Notes: generated by a model from the sequence alone, not told the origin. A stretch of DNA of 64,000 nucleotides from Caldilineaceae bacterium (GCA_022824025.1 JAJEBF010000014.1:248001-312000), one strand, 5' to 3'; positions 34,690-43,926 are shown, counted from the first letter of the stretch. Numbers and translations are program-made.

Positions 34690-35706
34690 GTGCGGAGTCA
34701 GCAACAGCTGAAAGAAGCGCTGCTGGATGCCTTGCAGAAGGATGAACAGATTGCTGTGGTTCAGTCCCCCGCCGTCGGCAAGACAGAAAAGCAGAACGAA
34801 CTGCTCATGTTCATAAAGCCTGAGATTCTGGCGGTTGACGATCGGACCTGCCTCGGCAACGCCATCGACCTGATCTGGGACAAGCTCGCAGAATTCGAGG
34901 CTTGCGTTGCAGGCACAGTCCTGGTCGGCGGCCCTGCACTCGAAAGCAAGGAAAGCATGGACCGGCACTATGGCGCCATCAACGTCCTGTCCAAAACGGC
35001 CTCGGCTGACCTGAGCGCGACCGACCGCGGCAGCGTCTATGATGCCCTTGCCGTCCCCCCCGCCGACTACCCTCTTTTCGGCGGACACGAATTTCTGAAT
35101 GCCCATCCTTCCTTCTCGCCCGCGAGCCTGGACAACCTCTGGTTCACCAAAAAAGCCCACAAGATCCGGTCCGGCTTCTACGTGCAGGCCTATGAGGACA
35201 GTGGCGAAAAGTTCATTCTCGTTAACGGCTTCCATCCCGCCCAGTTGGCCCATTTCACAGAGCCTTCGCACCGCATCGCCCTCATGCTCATCCACTCCGA
35301 CACGCCCTGGGCTGACCTTCGCGACCAAATGATCGGTGATACCTTCCCCGAACGGGCCGCGCCCAAGTCAATTCGAGGCGAACTGCACGCCAACCCGCCC
35401 CGCTACGGCTTCGAAGAAGTGACGATCGCCAACAACGGCGTCCATCTCTCTGCGGGCCCCTTTGAGGCAATGTTTGAAATATCCAACTTCTTCGGCAGCC
35501 TTCTGGGCGCCGATATCCATGCCGCGCCGCCGCGCATTGTCGCATCCATGGTTGCAGCCGGGATTTCCCAGAGCGATGCATATAATTCTCTGGAGAACCC
35601 CGAAGTCGATGACCCCGCCGGCGAAACCACCGATCTGTTCGACGCCACCGAACACATGGACACTGAACCGGCTGTTGCTCTCTATCAATCCAACCTAGCG
35701 GAATGA
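34690..35706 (+). CDS. Enlarged nucleoside-diphosphate-kinase-like protein
   Basis: A 338-residue product from a GTG with AAAGGAG upstream. Residues 36-100 match the N-terminal half of NDK: 'ELLMFIKPEIL' (K43, like the KPD motif) and 'MDRHYG' (Y94). Residues about 195-270 match the C-terminal half: 'SIRGEL' (R229) and N249-G-V-H252-L-S-A, with H252 at the phosphohistidine position. About 95 residues with no match to NDK lie between the halves, and the last 60 are acidic. NDKs are about 140 residues long and transfer phosphate between nucleotides. Active-site residues remain, so it may be an active or repurposed kinase. Confidence 0.6.
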   Translation: MRSQQQLKEALLDALQKDEQIAVVQSPAVGKTEKQNELLMFIKPEILAVDDRTCLGNAIDLIWDKLAEFEACVAGTVLVGGPALESKESMDRHYGAINVLSKTASADLSATDRGSVYDALAVPPADYPLFGGHEFLNAHPSFSPASLDNLWFTKKAHKIRSGFYVQAYEDSGEKFILVNGFHPAQLAHFTEPSHRIALMLIHSDTPWADLRDQMIGDTFPERAAPKSIRGELHANPPRYGFEEVTIANNGVHLSAGPFEAMFEISNFFGSLLGADIHAAPPRIVASMVAAGISQSDAYNSLENPEVDDPAGETTDLFDATEHMDTEPAVALYQSNLAE

Positions 35707-35764
35707 CAGAAGCCGGCCGCCCCCTGCCGGTGGCCGCGCCGCCCCCCTTGGGCCTCTTGTCCAA

Positions 35765-36169
35765 CTACAGGATCTTCAGCACGACCTGAGCGTCTCTCCA
35801 CAGCCCTTCAAGGTCGTAGTGGAGGCGGGTCTCTTCCGTGAAGAGGTGCAAAATCACGTCGCCATAGTCCGCCAGCAGCCACCCCCCGCCTTCCTGCCTC
35901 AAGTCATGGACATTCAGGGGCCGCGTCTTCTCCTCAATCTGAAGTTGCGTCCACAAATCGTCCCGAATCGCATTCGCTTGTCGTTCATTGTCCACGCTGC
36001 CCAGCACAAAATAAGTGGCGATGCTGGTCTGGTCGCTTACATCGAGCAGGACAATGTCAGACGCCTGTTTTTCCTCGATGATTTCAACAATCTTCTGCGC
36101 CAGCTGGTTGCTGTTCAGTTGAGCCTCCCTGTCAATTCTTGGCACACGGTCGGTCTTCCAGTATAACAC
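35765..36169 (-). CDS. rsfS: Ribosome silencing factor RsfS
   Basis: The 134-residue protein carries the RsfS (Iojap/YbeB) core: 'LAQKIVEIIEEKQASDIVLLDVSDQTSIATYFVLG', 'LNVHDLRQEGGGWLLADYGDVILHLFTEETR' and 'YDLEGLW'. RsfS binds ribosomal protein L14 and blocks subunit joining during starvation. The first 16 residues precede the usual family start; there is no other methionine, so a slightly long N-terminus or a non-ATG start is possible. The gene is convergent with the NDK-like gene, 58 nt apart. Confidence 0.94.
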   Translation of the reverse strand: MLYWKTDRVPRIDREAQLNSNQLAQKIVEIIEEKQASDIVLLDVSDQTSIATYFVLGSVDNERQANAIRDDLWTQLQIEEKTRPLNVHDLRQEGGGWLLADYGDVILHLFTEETRLHYDLEGLWRDAQVVLKIL

Positions 36170-36840
36170 ATCCTCACCTCGAACAGACCGAATTCAGACC
36201 CGTGAAAAGCCCCCCCATTGGGGCTGCCAGCGGCATCCGGCCGCCGAATTCAACGCGAATTCCCAGAGGCAGCCCAAACGCTCCCCCACCTTGCCGTTCC
36301 CCTGCATAAATATGACTTTCCCCGTTCCACACTTCTTTCCCCTCTTTTCTCGTCTTTTGGGGCGGTCAGCCGCAAGCGGCTTCCCTTGTGCGGGGGGATT
36401 CCCCCCGCAACGCCCCCCTCCGTACCCGCGCCGCACCCCCCGCCCGCGCAAATCAAAGAGACCCCCCGCGGCCAATAAACGTGAAACCATAACCCTCCCC
36501 TACCCACCCCCTCGCCCCTCCCCCTACGCCCTCCCGCGTAGCCTCCCCGTCCCGCCACCCTCTGACCACTGACCACCGACCACTGTAGTTCAGGACCTTG
36601 TGGGCGCCCAAACGCCTTCGCATAGAAACCCGCCTCCAATCAGAGACGCCAACACCGCCCTTGCGCCCTTCTCCGTGCCCCTCCGTGAATCAAAAAAGTG
36701 TTGCCCTTCGCCGTTGCCGTTTTCCCCATCCCCCTACTCCCTTTAATCCCCCCAAATCTCCGTTCAGACAAATCCCTGCCCCCCTCCCACCTTCACCCGT
36801 GCCGTTCCTCTGCCTTTCCCCCGCCGTTCCCCTCTGCAAT
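36170..36840. repeat. Gene-free region with pyrimidine-rich repeat, copy B
   Basis: No coding sequence is supported here. 36600-36785 is the second copy of the repeat at 34289-34527. Just before it, at 36561-36584, the motif TGACCACTGACCACCGACCA appears, whose core recurs at 52911-52920 and 63804-63815. The plus strand is heavily C/T-biased throughout and contains runs of C up to seven. Confidence 0.7.
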
Positions 36841-36845
36841 GGTCC

Positions 36846-36874
36846 TTGCTATCGCCGTCAATTCCGCATATAAT
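36846..36874 (+). promoter_or_regulatory. Promoter of the BMP transporter operon
   Basis: TTGCTA (36846-36851) and TATAAT (36869-36874) are 17 bp apart. The leader to the ATG at 37052 would be about 170 nt and contains a GCAAG/CTTGC hairpin (36957-36975) and two GGCTTGCCT repeats. I saw no recognisable riboswitch core in it. Confidence 0.7.
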
Positions 36875-37051
36875 TGCCCAAAGATGATGGGAGTCATTCC
36901 CCCTGGAAATGCCGGTCCGGCTTGCCTTCCCGACCCAGACTGCACACGAAATGTATGCAAGTCGAATCGGCTTGCCTCACCTGCCATTTCCCCATCAGCC
37001 GTTTCAAGTAGCCTGGTGAGCGATGCCTCACATCAGCAAAGGAGACCCCGC

Positions 37052-38119
37052 ATGAAACGAATCCGCCCACTGAAAATCCTTGTTCTCCTGGCAGCGCTCG
37101 CGTTGCTCCTCGCAGCCTGTCCCGCCGCGGTGCCAGCTGCCGATACCGGCGCCGCCGATTCAGCCGCAAGCGCCGGAGCAGAGTTCAAAGTCGGCCTGGT
37201 CACGGACGTCGGCCGCGTGAACGACCGCAGCTTCAATCAGTCCGCCTGGGAAGGCGTCGTCGCTGCTGCCGACATGCTCGGCCTGGCAGACGACGACATC
37301 AAATACATTGAAACGCAGGATGCCAAAGACTACGCCGACAACATCCAACAGTTCATCGACGCCGATTACAACGTCATCGTAAGCGTGGGATTTGCCCTCG
37401 GAGACGCCACCATCGTCGCCGCACAGGACAACCCAGACGTCTTCTTCATCGGCGTCGACCAATTCCAGGGTGAGGTCCTCCCCAATCTTGCCGGCCTCAT
37501 CTTTAACGAGGATCACTCAGGCTACCTCGCTGGCGTTCTCGCCGGCAGCCTGTCCCAGACCGGCACCATCGCCGCTGTGCTCGGCACAGACCTTGTGCCG
37601 CCCGTCGTTGCCTTCAATGAGGGGTACGTAGCCGGCGCGCAGTCCGTCAATCCGGACATCAACGTCATCTCCACCTACCACCCAGGCGAAATTTCACAGG
37701 CATTTGTCGATCCCGAGTGGGGCGCCGCCACCGCCAAACAGGCCCTCGACCAGGGAGCCGACGTCATCTTCGGCGCCGGCGGTATCACCGGCAACGGAGC
37801 CTTGCAGGAAATCGCTACCGCAGACGGCGCAGGCGAAACGGTCTTCTGCATCGGCGTTGACACCGACCAGTGGAATACCGTCCCTGCCGCCCAGCCCTGC
37901 CTCGTCTCCAGCGCCATGAAGCTGATCACACCCGGTGTCGTTGACCTGGTCTCCCTCGCCAGCGAAGGAAATTTCCCCGGCGGAAACTACTTCGGCGATG
38001 CCGACCTGGCCCCGTTCCACGATTTCGACGACATGATTCCGCAAGAGCTGAAAGACCTGCTCGAAGCCACCAAGGCCGGTCTGATCGATGGTTCGATCGA
38101 TACGGGATATGGCAACTGA
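37052..38119 (+). CDS. BMP-family substrate-binding lipoprotein (nucleoside-type ABC transporter)
   Basis: The frame is open back to 36698, but the ATG at 37052 has AAAGGAG upstream and gives a lipoprotein signal ending LLLAAC with C23. The 355-residue product matches the BMP/PnrA family: 'KVGLVTDVGRVNDRSFNQSAWEGV', 'NVIVSVGFALGDATIVAAQ', 'DVFFIGVDQFQ', 'HSGYLAGVLAG', 'GADVIFGAGGITGNGAL'. Characterised members bind nucleosides for import. It is followed by two permeases and a double ATPase, forming a complete importer. A 12-bp hairpin lies between it and the first permease gene. Confidence 0.93.
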   Translation: MKRIRPLKILVLLAALALLLAACPAAVPAADTGAADSAASAGAEFKVGLVTDVGRVNDRSFNQSAWEGVVAAADMLGLADDDIKYIETQDAKDYADNIQQFIDADYNVIVSVGFALGDATIVAAQDNPDVFFIGVDQFQGEVLPNLAGLIFNEDHSGYLAGVLAGSLSQTGTIAAVLGTDLVPPVVAFNEGYVAGAQSVNPDINVISTYHPGEISQAFVDPEWGAATAKQALDQGADVIFGAGGITGNGALQEIATADGAGETVFCIGVDTDQWNTVPAAQPCLVSSAMKLITPGVVDLVSLASEGNFPGGNYFGDADLAPFHDFDDMIPQELKDLLEATKAGLIDGSIDTGYGN

Positions 38120-38192
38120 TTCTACGCAAATGTGAATGGGTAAACAGGGGTCCGCCGGGCGCGCTTACGGCGTAAACGGCGAGATCCCGTCC

Positions 38193-38228
38193 GAAACGGG
38201 AGGCATCTCCAGCGGGGCCTCCCGTTTC
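38193..38228 (+). other. Strong hairpin between the binding-protein and permease genes
   Basis: GAAACGGGAGGC (38193-38204) pairs perfectly with GCCTCCCGTTTC (38217-38228) around a 12-nt loop, 70 nt after the lipoprotein stop. Such hairpins commonly protect the mRNA of the abundant binding protein or partly terminate transcription before the permease genes. The T-run is only three bases and lies in the stem. Confidence 0.65.
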
Positions 38229-38350
38229 CTGTATCGACCCACCACCGGCAGGCGCCCAGCCTTTCCTATTTTCCTTTGCCGCCGCCGGCGCCCAACCCAA
38301 CCCGCTGACCGTTCCCGGCCCCAATTGACGCCTGCAGACGGAGACCCCTG

Positions 38351-39487
38351 GTGGCGACCGCCTCAACGACAACCGGTTTCATTCGGCCCCTGCGCGCGCT
38401 CATCATCCCTTTCCTGGCCCTGCTTGTCGCCCTGCTCGCCGGCGCTGTGGTCATGCTCCTCTCCGGCGACGACCCGCTCGCCGCCTATAGCGGTCTGTTC
38501 CAGGGCGCCTTTGGAGATGGCAAAAGCTGGGCCAGAACGATCCGCAAAACTGTCCCCTTCGTCCTGACCGGCCTTTCCGTTGCGCTTGCCTTCAAGGTCG
38601 GCCTCTTCAATATAGGCGCGTCAGGACAGTTCGTCATCGGCTCCGTCTTCGCCGTCGCCGTAGGAATCAACTTTGACGGCCTGCCCGCCTTCATCCATCT
38701 GCCGCTGGCCCTCATCGCGGGGATCGCCGGTGGGCTGCTCTGGGGCGCCATCCCCGGCTTCCTCAAGGTCTATACCGGGGCCCACGAAGTCATTGTCACC
38801 ATCATGCTCAACTACGTGGCCTCTCTTCTCGGCGGCTGGACTGTCTACGCAGGAGGAACGCAAGGCCAGACGCCCGGCCCCCTATGGGACCGCACCGCAG
38901 GCGCGATCTCCGAAACGCCGGACGTGCTGTCCTCGGCTCAGCTCCCCTGGCTCTTTGGGCCGCCTTACCGCGTCCACTACGGCATCTTCCTCGCCCTGGC
39001 CGCCGCAATCCTCATCTGGTGGCTGATATTCAAGACCCCTCTCGGCTTCGAAATGCGCACCGTCGGGCACAACATGCGGGCCGCACGCTACGCCGGCATT
39101 CGCGTCAACTACACCATAATCCTTGCCATGGCCCTCGCCGGTGGCCTGGCTGGCCTCGCAGGCGCAATCGAAACCCTCGGCCTGAACCACAAATTCGCGC
39201 CGGAATTCGGCGGAGCCGTCGGCTTTGACGGCATCACAGTCGCCCTCCTCGGCCAGACCCACCCCATCGGCGTACTCCTCGCCGCCTTCATGTTCGGAGC
39301 GCTCGATGGCGGCGCGGCCGCGATGCAGTTTGAATCCGGCGTCCCTGCCGACATTATTCAGATCATTCAGGCCCTCGTACTGGCCTTTGTCGCCGCGCCC
39401 CTGATCATCCGCATGATCTTCAGACTGCGCCGCCAGACCCACGGCGACGCAGGCTCCCCGGTCAGCGCAAGCTGGAGCGGACCGTGA
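38351..39487 (+). CDS. ABC transporter permease, BMP/nucleoside type (first)
   Basis: A 378-residue membrane protein starting at GTG after GGAGACCCCT. It has the branched-chain/BPD_transp_2 architecture: 'NIGASGQFVIGSVFAVAVGI', 'GALLWGAIPGFLKVYTGAHEVIVTIMLNYVA' (the EVI..IMLN loop contacts the ATPase) and 'FEMRTVGHNMRAARYAGI' with its EAA-like helix. About nine membrane segments. It corresponds to the larger permease of RnsC/YufP-type nucleoside importers. Its stop overlaps the second permease GTG by 4 nt. Confidence 0.92.
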   Translation: MATASTTTGFIRPLRALIIPFLALLVALLAGAVVMLLSGDDPLAAYSGLFQGAFGDGKSWARTIRKTVPFVLTGLSVALAFKVGLFNIGASGQFVIGSVFAVAVGINFDGLPAFIHLPLALIAGIAGGLLWGAIPGFLKVYTGAHEVIVTIMLNYVASLLGGWTVYAGGTQGQTPGPLWDRTAGAISETPDVLSSAQLPWLFGPPYRVHYGIFLALAAAILIWWLIFKTPLGFEMRTVGHNMRAARYAGIRVNYTIILAMALAGGLAGLAGAIETLGLNHKFAPEFGGAVGFDGITVALLGQTHPIGVLLAAFMFGALDGGAAAMQFESGVPADIIQIIQALVLAFVAAPLIIRMIFRLRRQTHGDAGSPVSASWSGP

Positions 39488-40551
39488 ACCAGCCCACTCC
39501 TGCCTCAGCCTTAAAACGCTTCGGCGGTCGCTATGGCAACACCATGTTCATTGCCCTGGCGCTCATCGGAATCGCCATTCTCGTCAATGTAACGCCTCTG
39601 AAAGAGCAGACCTGGCTGCGCGTCCTCTTCGGGATCAGCGCGCTCAACTTCACCTTGCGCGCGACCGTGCCCCTGGTACTGGGCGCGCTAAGCGGAATCC
39701 TCTGCGAACGGTCCGGCATTATAAACATCGGCATCGAGGGGATGATGCTGGCAGGCGCCTTCGGGGGCTTTGTCGCCAAGACCAGTACCAACCACTGGCC
39801 CCTCGCCGCCAGCCTCATCTTCAGCGTAGCCGTCGCAGTTGCCATCGGCGGCTTGATGGGCGCAGTCCACGCCCTCTTCTCCATCCGTTTCCGCATGGAC
39901 CAGATCATCTCCGGAACCGTAATCATCATCTTCGCGCTCGGAACAACCTCCTATCTCTACAATCGCGACGCCATCGCCGAGGGCAAATTCTCCTCAATCG
40001 CGCTGCCCGGCCTGGCCCGAATACCTGTCGTCGGCCCAGTCCTTTTTGACAATCCGCCCATCACCTACCTGGCGTTGATCATGGTGGTAGTCGTGCATGT
40101 CGCGCTCTTTTATACCCGCTGGGGGCTGAGAACCCGCGCCGTCGGCGAACACCCGCGCGCCGCCGATACCGTCGGCATCAATGTGAACCGGTATCGCTAC
40201 GTGAACACGTCGTTGGGCGGCATGCTGGCCGGCCTGGCAGGCGCATTTCTTGTTCTCGAAGCCGTCGGCCAGTTTCAGGAGGGCATGACCGCCGGCCGCG
40301 GCTTCATATCACTGGCGGCCATGATCTTTGGAAACTGGAACCCATTTGGCGCTCTCGGCGCGGCAACCCTTTTCGGCTATACCCAGGCCCTGCAGAACGA
40401 GCTGCTGCTTGCCGGTGTCACCCGCGTCCCCCGCCAGTTCATTTCAATGCTGCCGTACGTCGTAACCATCATCGCCGTTTCCGGCCTCGTCGGTCGCGTG
40501 CGGCCGCCTGCCGCCGAGGGCAAAGTCTACGAAACGGAGGGCAGCCAGTGA
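39484..40551 (+). CDS. ABC transporter permease, BMP/nucleoside type (second)
   Basis: The 355-residue membrane protein overlaps the first permease by 4 nt (GTGA). Motifs 'AVPLVLGALSGILCERSGIINIGIEGMMLAGAF' (with T in place of the first A) and 'RTRAVGEHPRAADTVGINV' are those of the smaller permease in nucleoside-type importers (RnsD/YufQ). Eight or nine hydrophobic segments. Together with the first permease it forms the membrane channel. Its stop overlaps the ATPase GTG by 4 nt. Confidence 0.93.
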   Translation: MNQPTPASALKRFGGRYGNTMFIALALIGIAILVNVTPLKEQTWLRVLFGISALNFTLRATVPLVLGALSGILCERSGIINIGIEGMMLAGAFGGFVAKTSTNHWPLAASLIFSVAVAVAIGGLMGAVHALFSIRFRMDQIISGTVIIIFALGTTSYLYNRDAIAEGKFSSIALPGLARIPVVGPVLFDNPPITYLALIMVVVVHVALFYTRWGLRTRAVGEHPRAADTVGINVNRYRYVNTSLGGMLAGLAGAFLVLEAVGQFQEGMTAGRGFISLAAMIFGNWNPFGALGAATLFGYTQALQNELLLAGVTRVPRQFISMLPYVVTIIAVSGLVGRVRPPAAEGKVYETEGSQ

Positions 40552-42122
40552 CACGTTCCCAGCCTGCCGCGGCGCAGAAGCCTGCCGGCGCCCCGCCGAA
40601 ACTCGAAGTCCTCAATATTACCAAGCTCTTCCCTGGCGTCGTCGCCAACAGAGATATAGACCTGGCTCTGAACAAGGGCGAAATCCTCGCCCTCCTGGGA
40701 GAAAATGGCGCCGGTAAATCGACCCTGATGAACATTATCTACGGGCTCTATCAGCCGACCGAAGGCCAAGTCCAGGTCGATGGACGACCCGTCGAACTGC
40801 ACTCCCCGCGTGACGCCATCGACCTCGGCATCGGCATGGTTCATCAGCACTTCCAGCTGGTTCCCGTCATGAGTGTTGTCGATAACATCATGCTGGGCAG
40901 CGAGAGCGTTGACCGCGGCCTCCTCGACCGCGAAAGCGTTTCCACGCAGATCCGCGAGCTTGCCCAACGGTACAACATGCCCGTGGACCCCAACGCCATA
41001 ATCGAAGACCTGCCGGTAGGCGTCCAACAACGCGTCGAAATCCTCAAAGCGCTCTACCGCCAGGCCGACATCCTCATTCTGGACGAACCAACATCGGTTC
41101 TGACCCCACAGGAAATAGAAGGGCTCTTCGAGGTGATGGAGCTGCTGCGCAACCAGGGAAAATCAATCATCTTCATCACCCACAAACTCAAAGAGGTGCT
41201 GCGCGTCGCCGACCGCATCGCCGTCCTGCGGCGTGGCGAAATGGTCGGCGAAGCCGATCCGGCCGCGGTCTCGCAGCAGGATCTGGCATCCCTCATGGTT
41301 GGCAGGAAAGTGACGCTGGAAGTCGAAAAGGAGCCAGCAAACGCCGGTGAAGTCCTGCTCCAACTCCGCGACATTGAGGCCTTCACCGATCTCGGAGAAC
41401 ACGCCCTGCGCGGCGTCTCGCTCGACGTGCGCGCCGGCGAAATCGTCGGCGTCGCAGGTGTCCAGGGCAACGGCCAGACAGAGCTTGTCGAGGTAATCAC
41501 CGGCCTCCGCCAGGCCGCCGCAGGATCCGTTCTCATCAGTGGCCAGGAAATGACAAACGCCTCCCCCCGCCGTATCACTGAAGAGGGAGCCATCTGCCAT
41601 GTGCCCGAAGACCGCCACATGTACGGCATGGTCGATGCCTACTCGGTGGCCGACAACCTCGTTCTCAGCTCCTACTACAAACGCCCTTTTTCTTCCGGCT
41701 TGACGATGAACGAACAGGCAATCGCCCAGCACGCCGAGGAACTGGTGGCCCGCTTCGATGTGCGAACCCCGTCCGTCAGGAATTCCGGCGCCAGCCTCTC
41801 CGGCGGCAACCAGCAGAAGATGGTCGTCGCCCGCGAGTTCGGTCGCCCGATCCGCCTCCTTGTGGCCGCGCAGCCCACGCGAGGCATTGACGTCGGCTCG
41901 ATCGAATTCATCCACAGCCAGATCGTGGCCAAACGGGACGAGGGCGTCGCGGTGCTGCTCGTCAGCTACGAGCTCGACGAGATCATGGCACTCTCTGATC
42001 GCATTGCCGTCATGTTCCACGGCCGGATCAGTGCCGTCCTCCCCCGTCGCGATGCCACACGCGAGCAGGTCGGTCTCCTGATGGCCGGCGCCGGCGCCGT
42101 AAATGAGCCGGCCTCCCAATGA
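40548..42122 (+). CDS. Double-domain ABC ATPase, BMP/nucleoside importer
   Basis: The 524-residue protein has two ABC domains in tandem. Domain 1 has Walker A 'GENGAGKSTLMNIIYG' and Walker B 'ILILDEPTSVLTPQE', but its signature reads 'LPVGVQQRVEIL'. Domain 2 has a degenerate Walker A ('GVQGNGQTELVE', lacking the lysine), a good signature 'LSGGNQQKMVVARE' and 'LLVAAQPTRGIDVGS' in place of LDEPT. This asymmetric pattern is standard for the sugar/nucleoside (RbsA-like, YufO) group. It energises the importer encoded just upstream. The start overlaps the permease stop by 4 nt. Confidence 0.94.
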   Translation: MTRSQPAAAQKPAGAPPKLEVLNITKLFPGVVANRDIDLALNKGEILALLGENGAGKSTLMNIIYGLYQPTEGQVQVDGRPVELHSPRDAIDLGIGMVHQHFQLVPVMSVVDNIMLGSESVDRGLLDRESVSTQIRELAQRYNMPVDPNAIIEDLPVGVQQRVEILKALYRQADILILDEPTSVLTPQEIEGLFEVMELLRNQGKSIIFITHKLKEVLRVADRIAVLRRGEMVGEADPAAVSQQDLASLMVGRKVTLEVEKEPANAGEVLLQLRDIEAFTDLGEHALRGVSLDVRAGEIVGVAGVQGNGQTELVEVITGLRQAAAGSVLISGQEMTNASPRRITEEGAICHVPEDRHMYGMVDAYSVADNLVLSSYYKRPFSSGLTMNEQAIAQHAEELVARFDVRTPSVRNSGASLSGGNQQKMVVAREFGRPIRLLVAAQPTRGIDVGSIEFIHSQIVAKRDEGVAVLLVSYELDEIMALSDRIAVMFHGRISAVLPRRDATREQVGLLMAGAGAVNEPASQ

Positions 42123-42176
42123 CCAGGGGAAGCAACCTGACCGGAAGCAGTTTAATCGAATGAAACGAAGGATGAG

Positions 42177-43850
42177 ATGATAGATCCCGCCCTCGACCAA
42201 CCCCAGCTCGAAGAGTACGACGAGATCCCCGACGAGGCTCGATTCCCGCACACGAACGGCGAACTCCACTTTGTCGCTGACAAGGACAGCGATCTCTTCA
42301 ATTTGGGCTGGCACTGGCACAGACGCGCCTACGCGCGGTCCATCCGCATCCGCTTTGACGCGCCAATGTATACCAGCAGCGGCATCAGCAGCGAACAACT
42401 GGATGATGTCCTCCCCCTCGCCGTCCAGCTCTATCCCGGCTATCAGGAGACGATCTACGGCGTGGAAGGCGTGATTGTCAGCAAGCGCATCTTTGCGCCC
42501 CTGGACAGCTACTATGATCGCTCGCTTCTGTGGATGATGGAGGCGCAGGCCGAAGGGGACCGCCTGATCCAGATAAGGGTCGAAATCGACTGGGGCGAAC
42601 CGCTTGATCAGAGAATGGTCGACGGACTCCTTGTCGCCCAGAAAGACCCAGGCGAAGCCAGCGGCGCTCACGCCCAGCGCAATGCAGAAAGCACGCGCGT
42701 CTTCGGAGCCGCCGAAGGCCGGCCCGACCTCGTCTCCTTCCCCACCGACTCCCAGGCGCATTTGGTTTACCATGTCCTCGTCGCAGGGCAGGTCGACCTG
42801 CCGCTCATCCTCGCCCTCAGCGACGTCGGCGAGCAGGTGGCATGGAACGGATTTCTCGTCCAGCGGGACATCTCACGCGCATTCAAGCGCAGCCGCAACA
42901 GCTGGCATGACATAACCCATAGAGGGCGCCTCTGGTCTCCAGATCCCCAGGCAAACCATTCTGTCCAGCAGGCCAAAATCGGCGCTGTGCAAAAGCTCGC
43001 CCGCTTTCGCTCCGGCTATGCTCCCAATGACCGCTCCATCAGTTCCGTCCCCGCTCTGGTCGAACAGTTCGACACCTTCTGGCCGCAACAGAGCCGCGCC
43101 CTGCTGGATACGCTGCGACGAGTCGCCGAACGCGCCGATGGCGCACTGCCCCGCCTACTGCCCGTCCTCCCGCGCGGCCCGGTTGACGTGTCCCAGGATG
43201 ACATCCCCTTCGCCGCGGCAACCTACCTGGAAACCCTGCACGCGCACATCCAGCGCCTTCCAGACCCCGAATGGCTGGCTACGCACCAACAAACGGTTAC
43301 ATCCGTCGCCAATGAAATCACCGCGCTCGCACAGGAGATCCCCGGACGCACGACGCCTGATGCCCCGCCCGATGACCCTGTCGCCCAGTCCCGAAAGGCC
43401 CTCCGCAGAGGCCTGGCTGCGGCGTCAAGCCTGGCGGGCAAATTGAGCCAGAACGAGGATGCCGCACGGTGGAAAGACGCAGCCGCTCGAATCGGCGGCA
43501 TCGGCGGCCTGTCGCCAACCGGCCAACCTCCTCCTTCAGAAGCGTCCATCTGGCAAATCCTGGGAATCCGCACGGGCGAAGGCGCTCTCTCACTGCATCG
43601 AAGATGGCCCTCAGATTGGGACTGGTGGGCGCTGATCCAACTCCCCTACCCGTTCGGCGAGAACGGCACAGTCGTCAGCATGCTCTGGGACGGAGAAACG
43701 CTGCACACGACCCAACCGGTGACCTTCAACGGCCCAGTCGCGGTGCAAAACCAGGTCCAACCCTTCGGCTCCAATGAACACAGCTTCAACCTGCGCTTCC
43801 GTCTCGGTACCGACCTGTTCATCCCGACTTTCAATACTCGGAAAAGTTAA
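42177..43850 (+). CDS. Uncharacterised protein with glycosidase-like layout
   Basis: A 557-residue soluble protein with no signal peptide. The N-terminal 230 residues look beta-rich ('PLAVQLYPGYQETIYGVEGVIVSKR', 'YYDRSLLWMMEAQAEGDRLIQI'). The middle is helical ('NGFLVQRDISRAFKRSRNSW', 'SGYAPNDRSISSVPALVEQFDTFW', 'DDIPFAAATYLETLHAHIQRLPD'), and the end is beta-rich again. This order recalls bacterial six-hairpin glycosidases and debranching-type enzymes, but I cannot point to the catalytic acids, so no activity is assigned. It follows the ATPase gene by 54 nt and precedes an HDAC-family gene, hinting at co-expression with the nucleoside importer. Confidence 0.6.
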   Translation: MIDPALDQPQLEEYDEIPDEARFPHTNGELHFVADKDSDLFNLGWHWHRRAYARSIRIRFDAPMYTSSGISSEQLDDVLPLAVQLYPGYQETIYGVEGVIVSKRIFAPLDSYYDRSLLWMMEAQAEGDRLIQIRVEIDWGEPLDQRMVDGLLVAQKDPGEASGAHAQRNAESTRVFGAAEGRPDLVSFPTDSQAHLVYHVLVAGQVDLPLILALSDVGEQVAWNGFLVQRDISRAFKRSRNSWHDITHRGRLWSPDPQANHSVQQAKIGAVQKLARFRSGYAPNDRSISSVPALVEQFDTFWPQQSRALLDTLRRVAERADGALPRLLPVLPRGPVDVSQDDIPFAAATYLETLHAHIQRLPDPEWLATHQQTVTSVANEITALAQEIPGRTTPDAPPDDPVAQSRKALRRGLAAASSLAGKLSQNEDAARWKDAAARIGGIGGLSPTGQPPPSEASIWQILGIRTGEGALSLHRRWPSDWDWWALIQLPYPFGENGTVVSMLWDGETLHTTQPVTFNGPVAVQNQVQPFGSNEHSFNLRFRLGTDLFIPTFNTRKS

Positions 43851-43926
43851 GACGGGGGAGCCTGACTCCGCCGAGCAGGCATCCCTCCGAGGGAAACGCC
43901 AATCCACTGCTGGACCAATACGCATC

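Noticed and set aside
36170-36840. Several ORFs of 85-130 codons in the repeat-bearing gap
   Set aside because: They are proline- or glycine-rich artefacts of C/T-biased DNA without conserved motifs or ribosome-binding sites.
41163-42773. 536-codon minus-strand ORF across the ABC ATPase and the next gene
   Set aside because: It runs opposite two clear genes and shows no recognisable domain.
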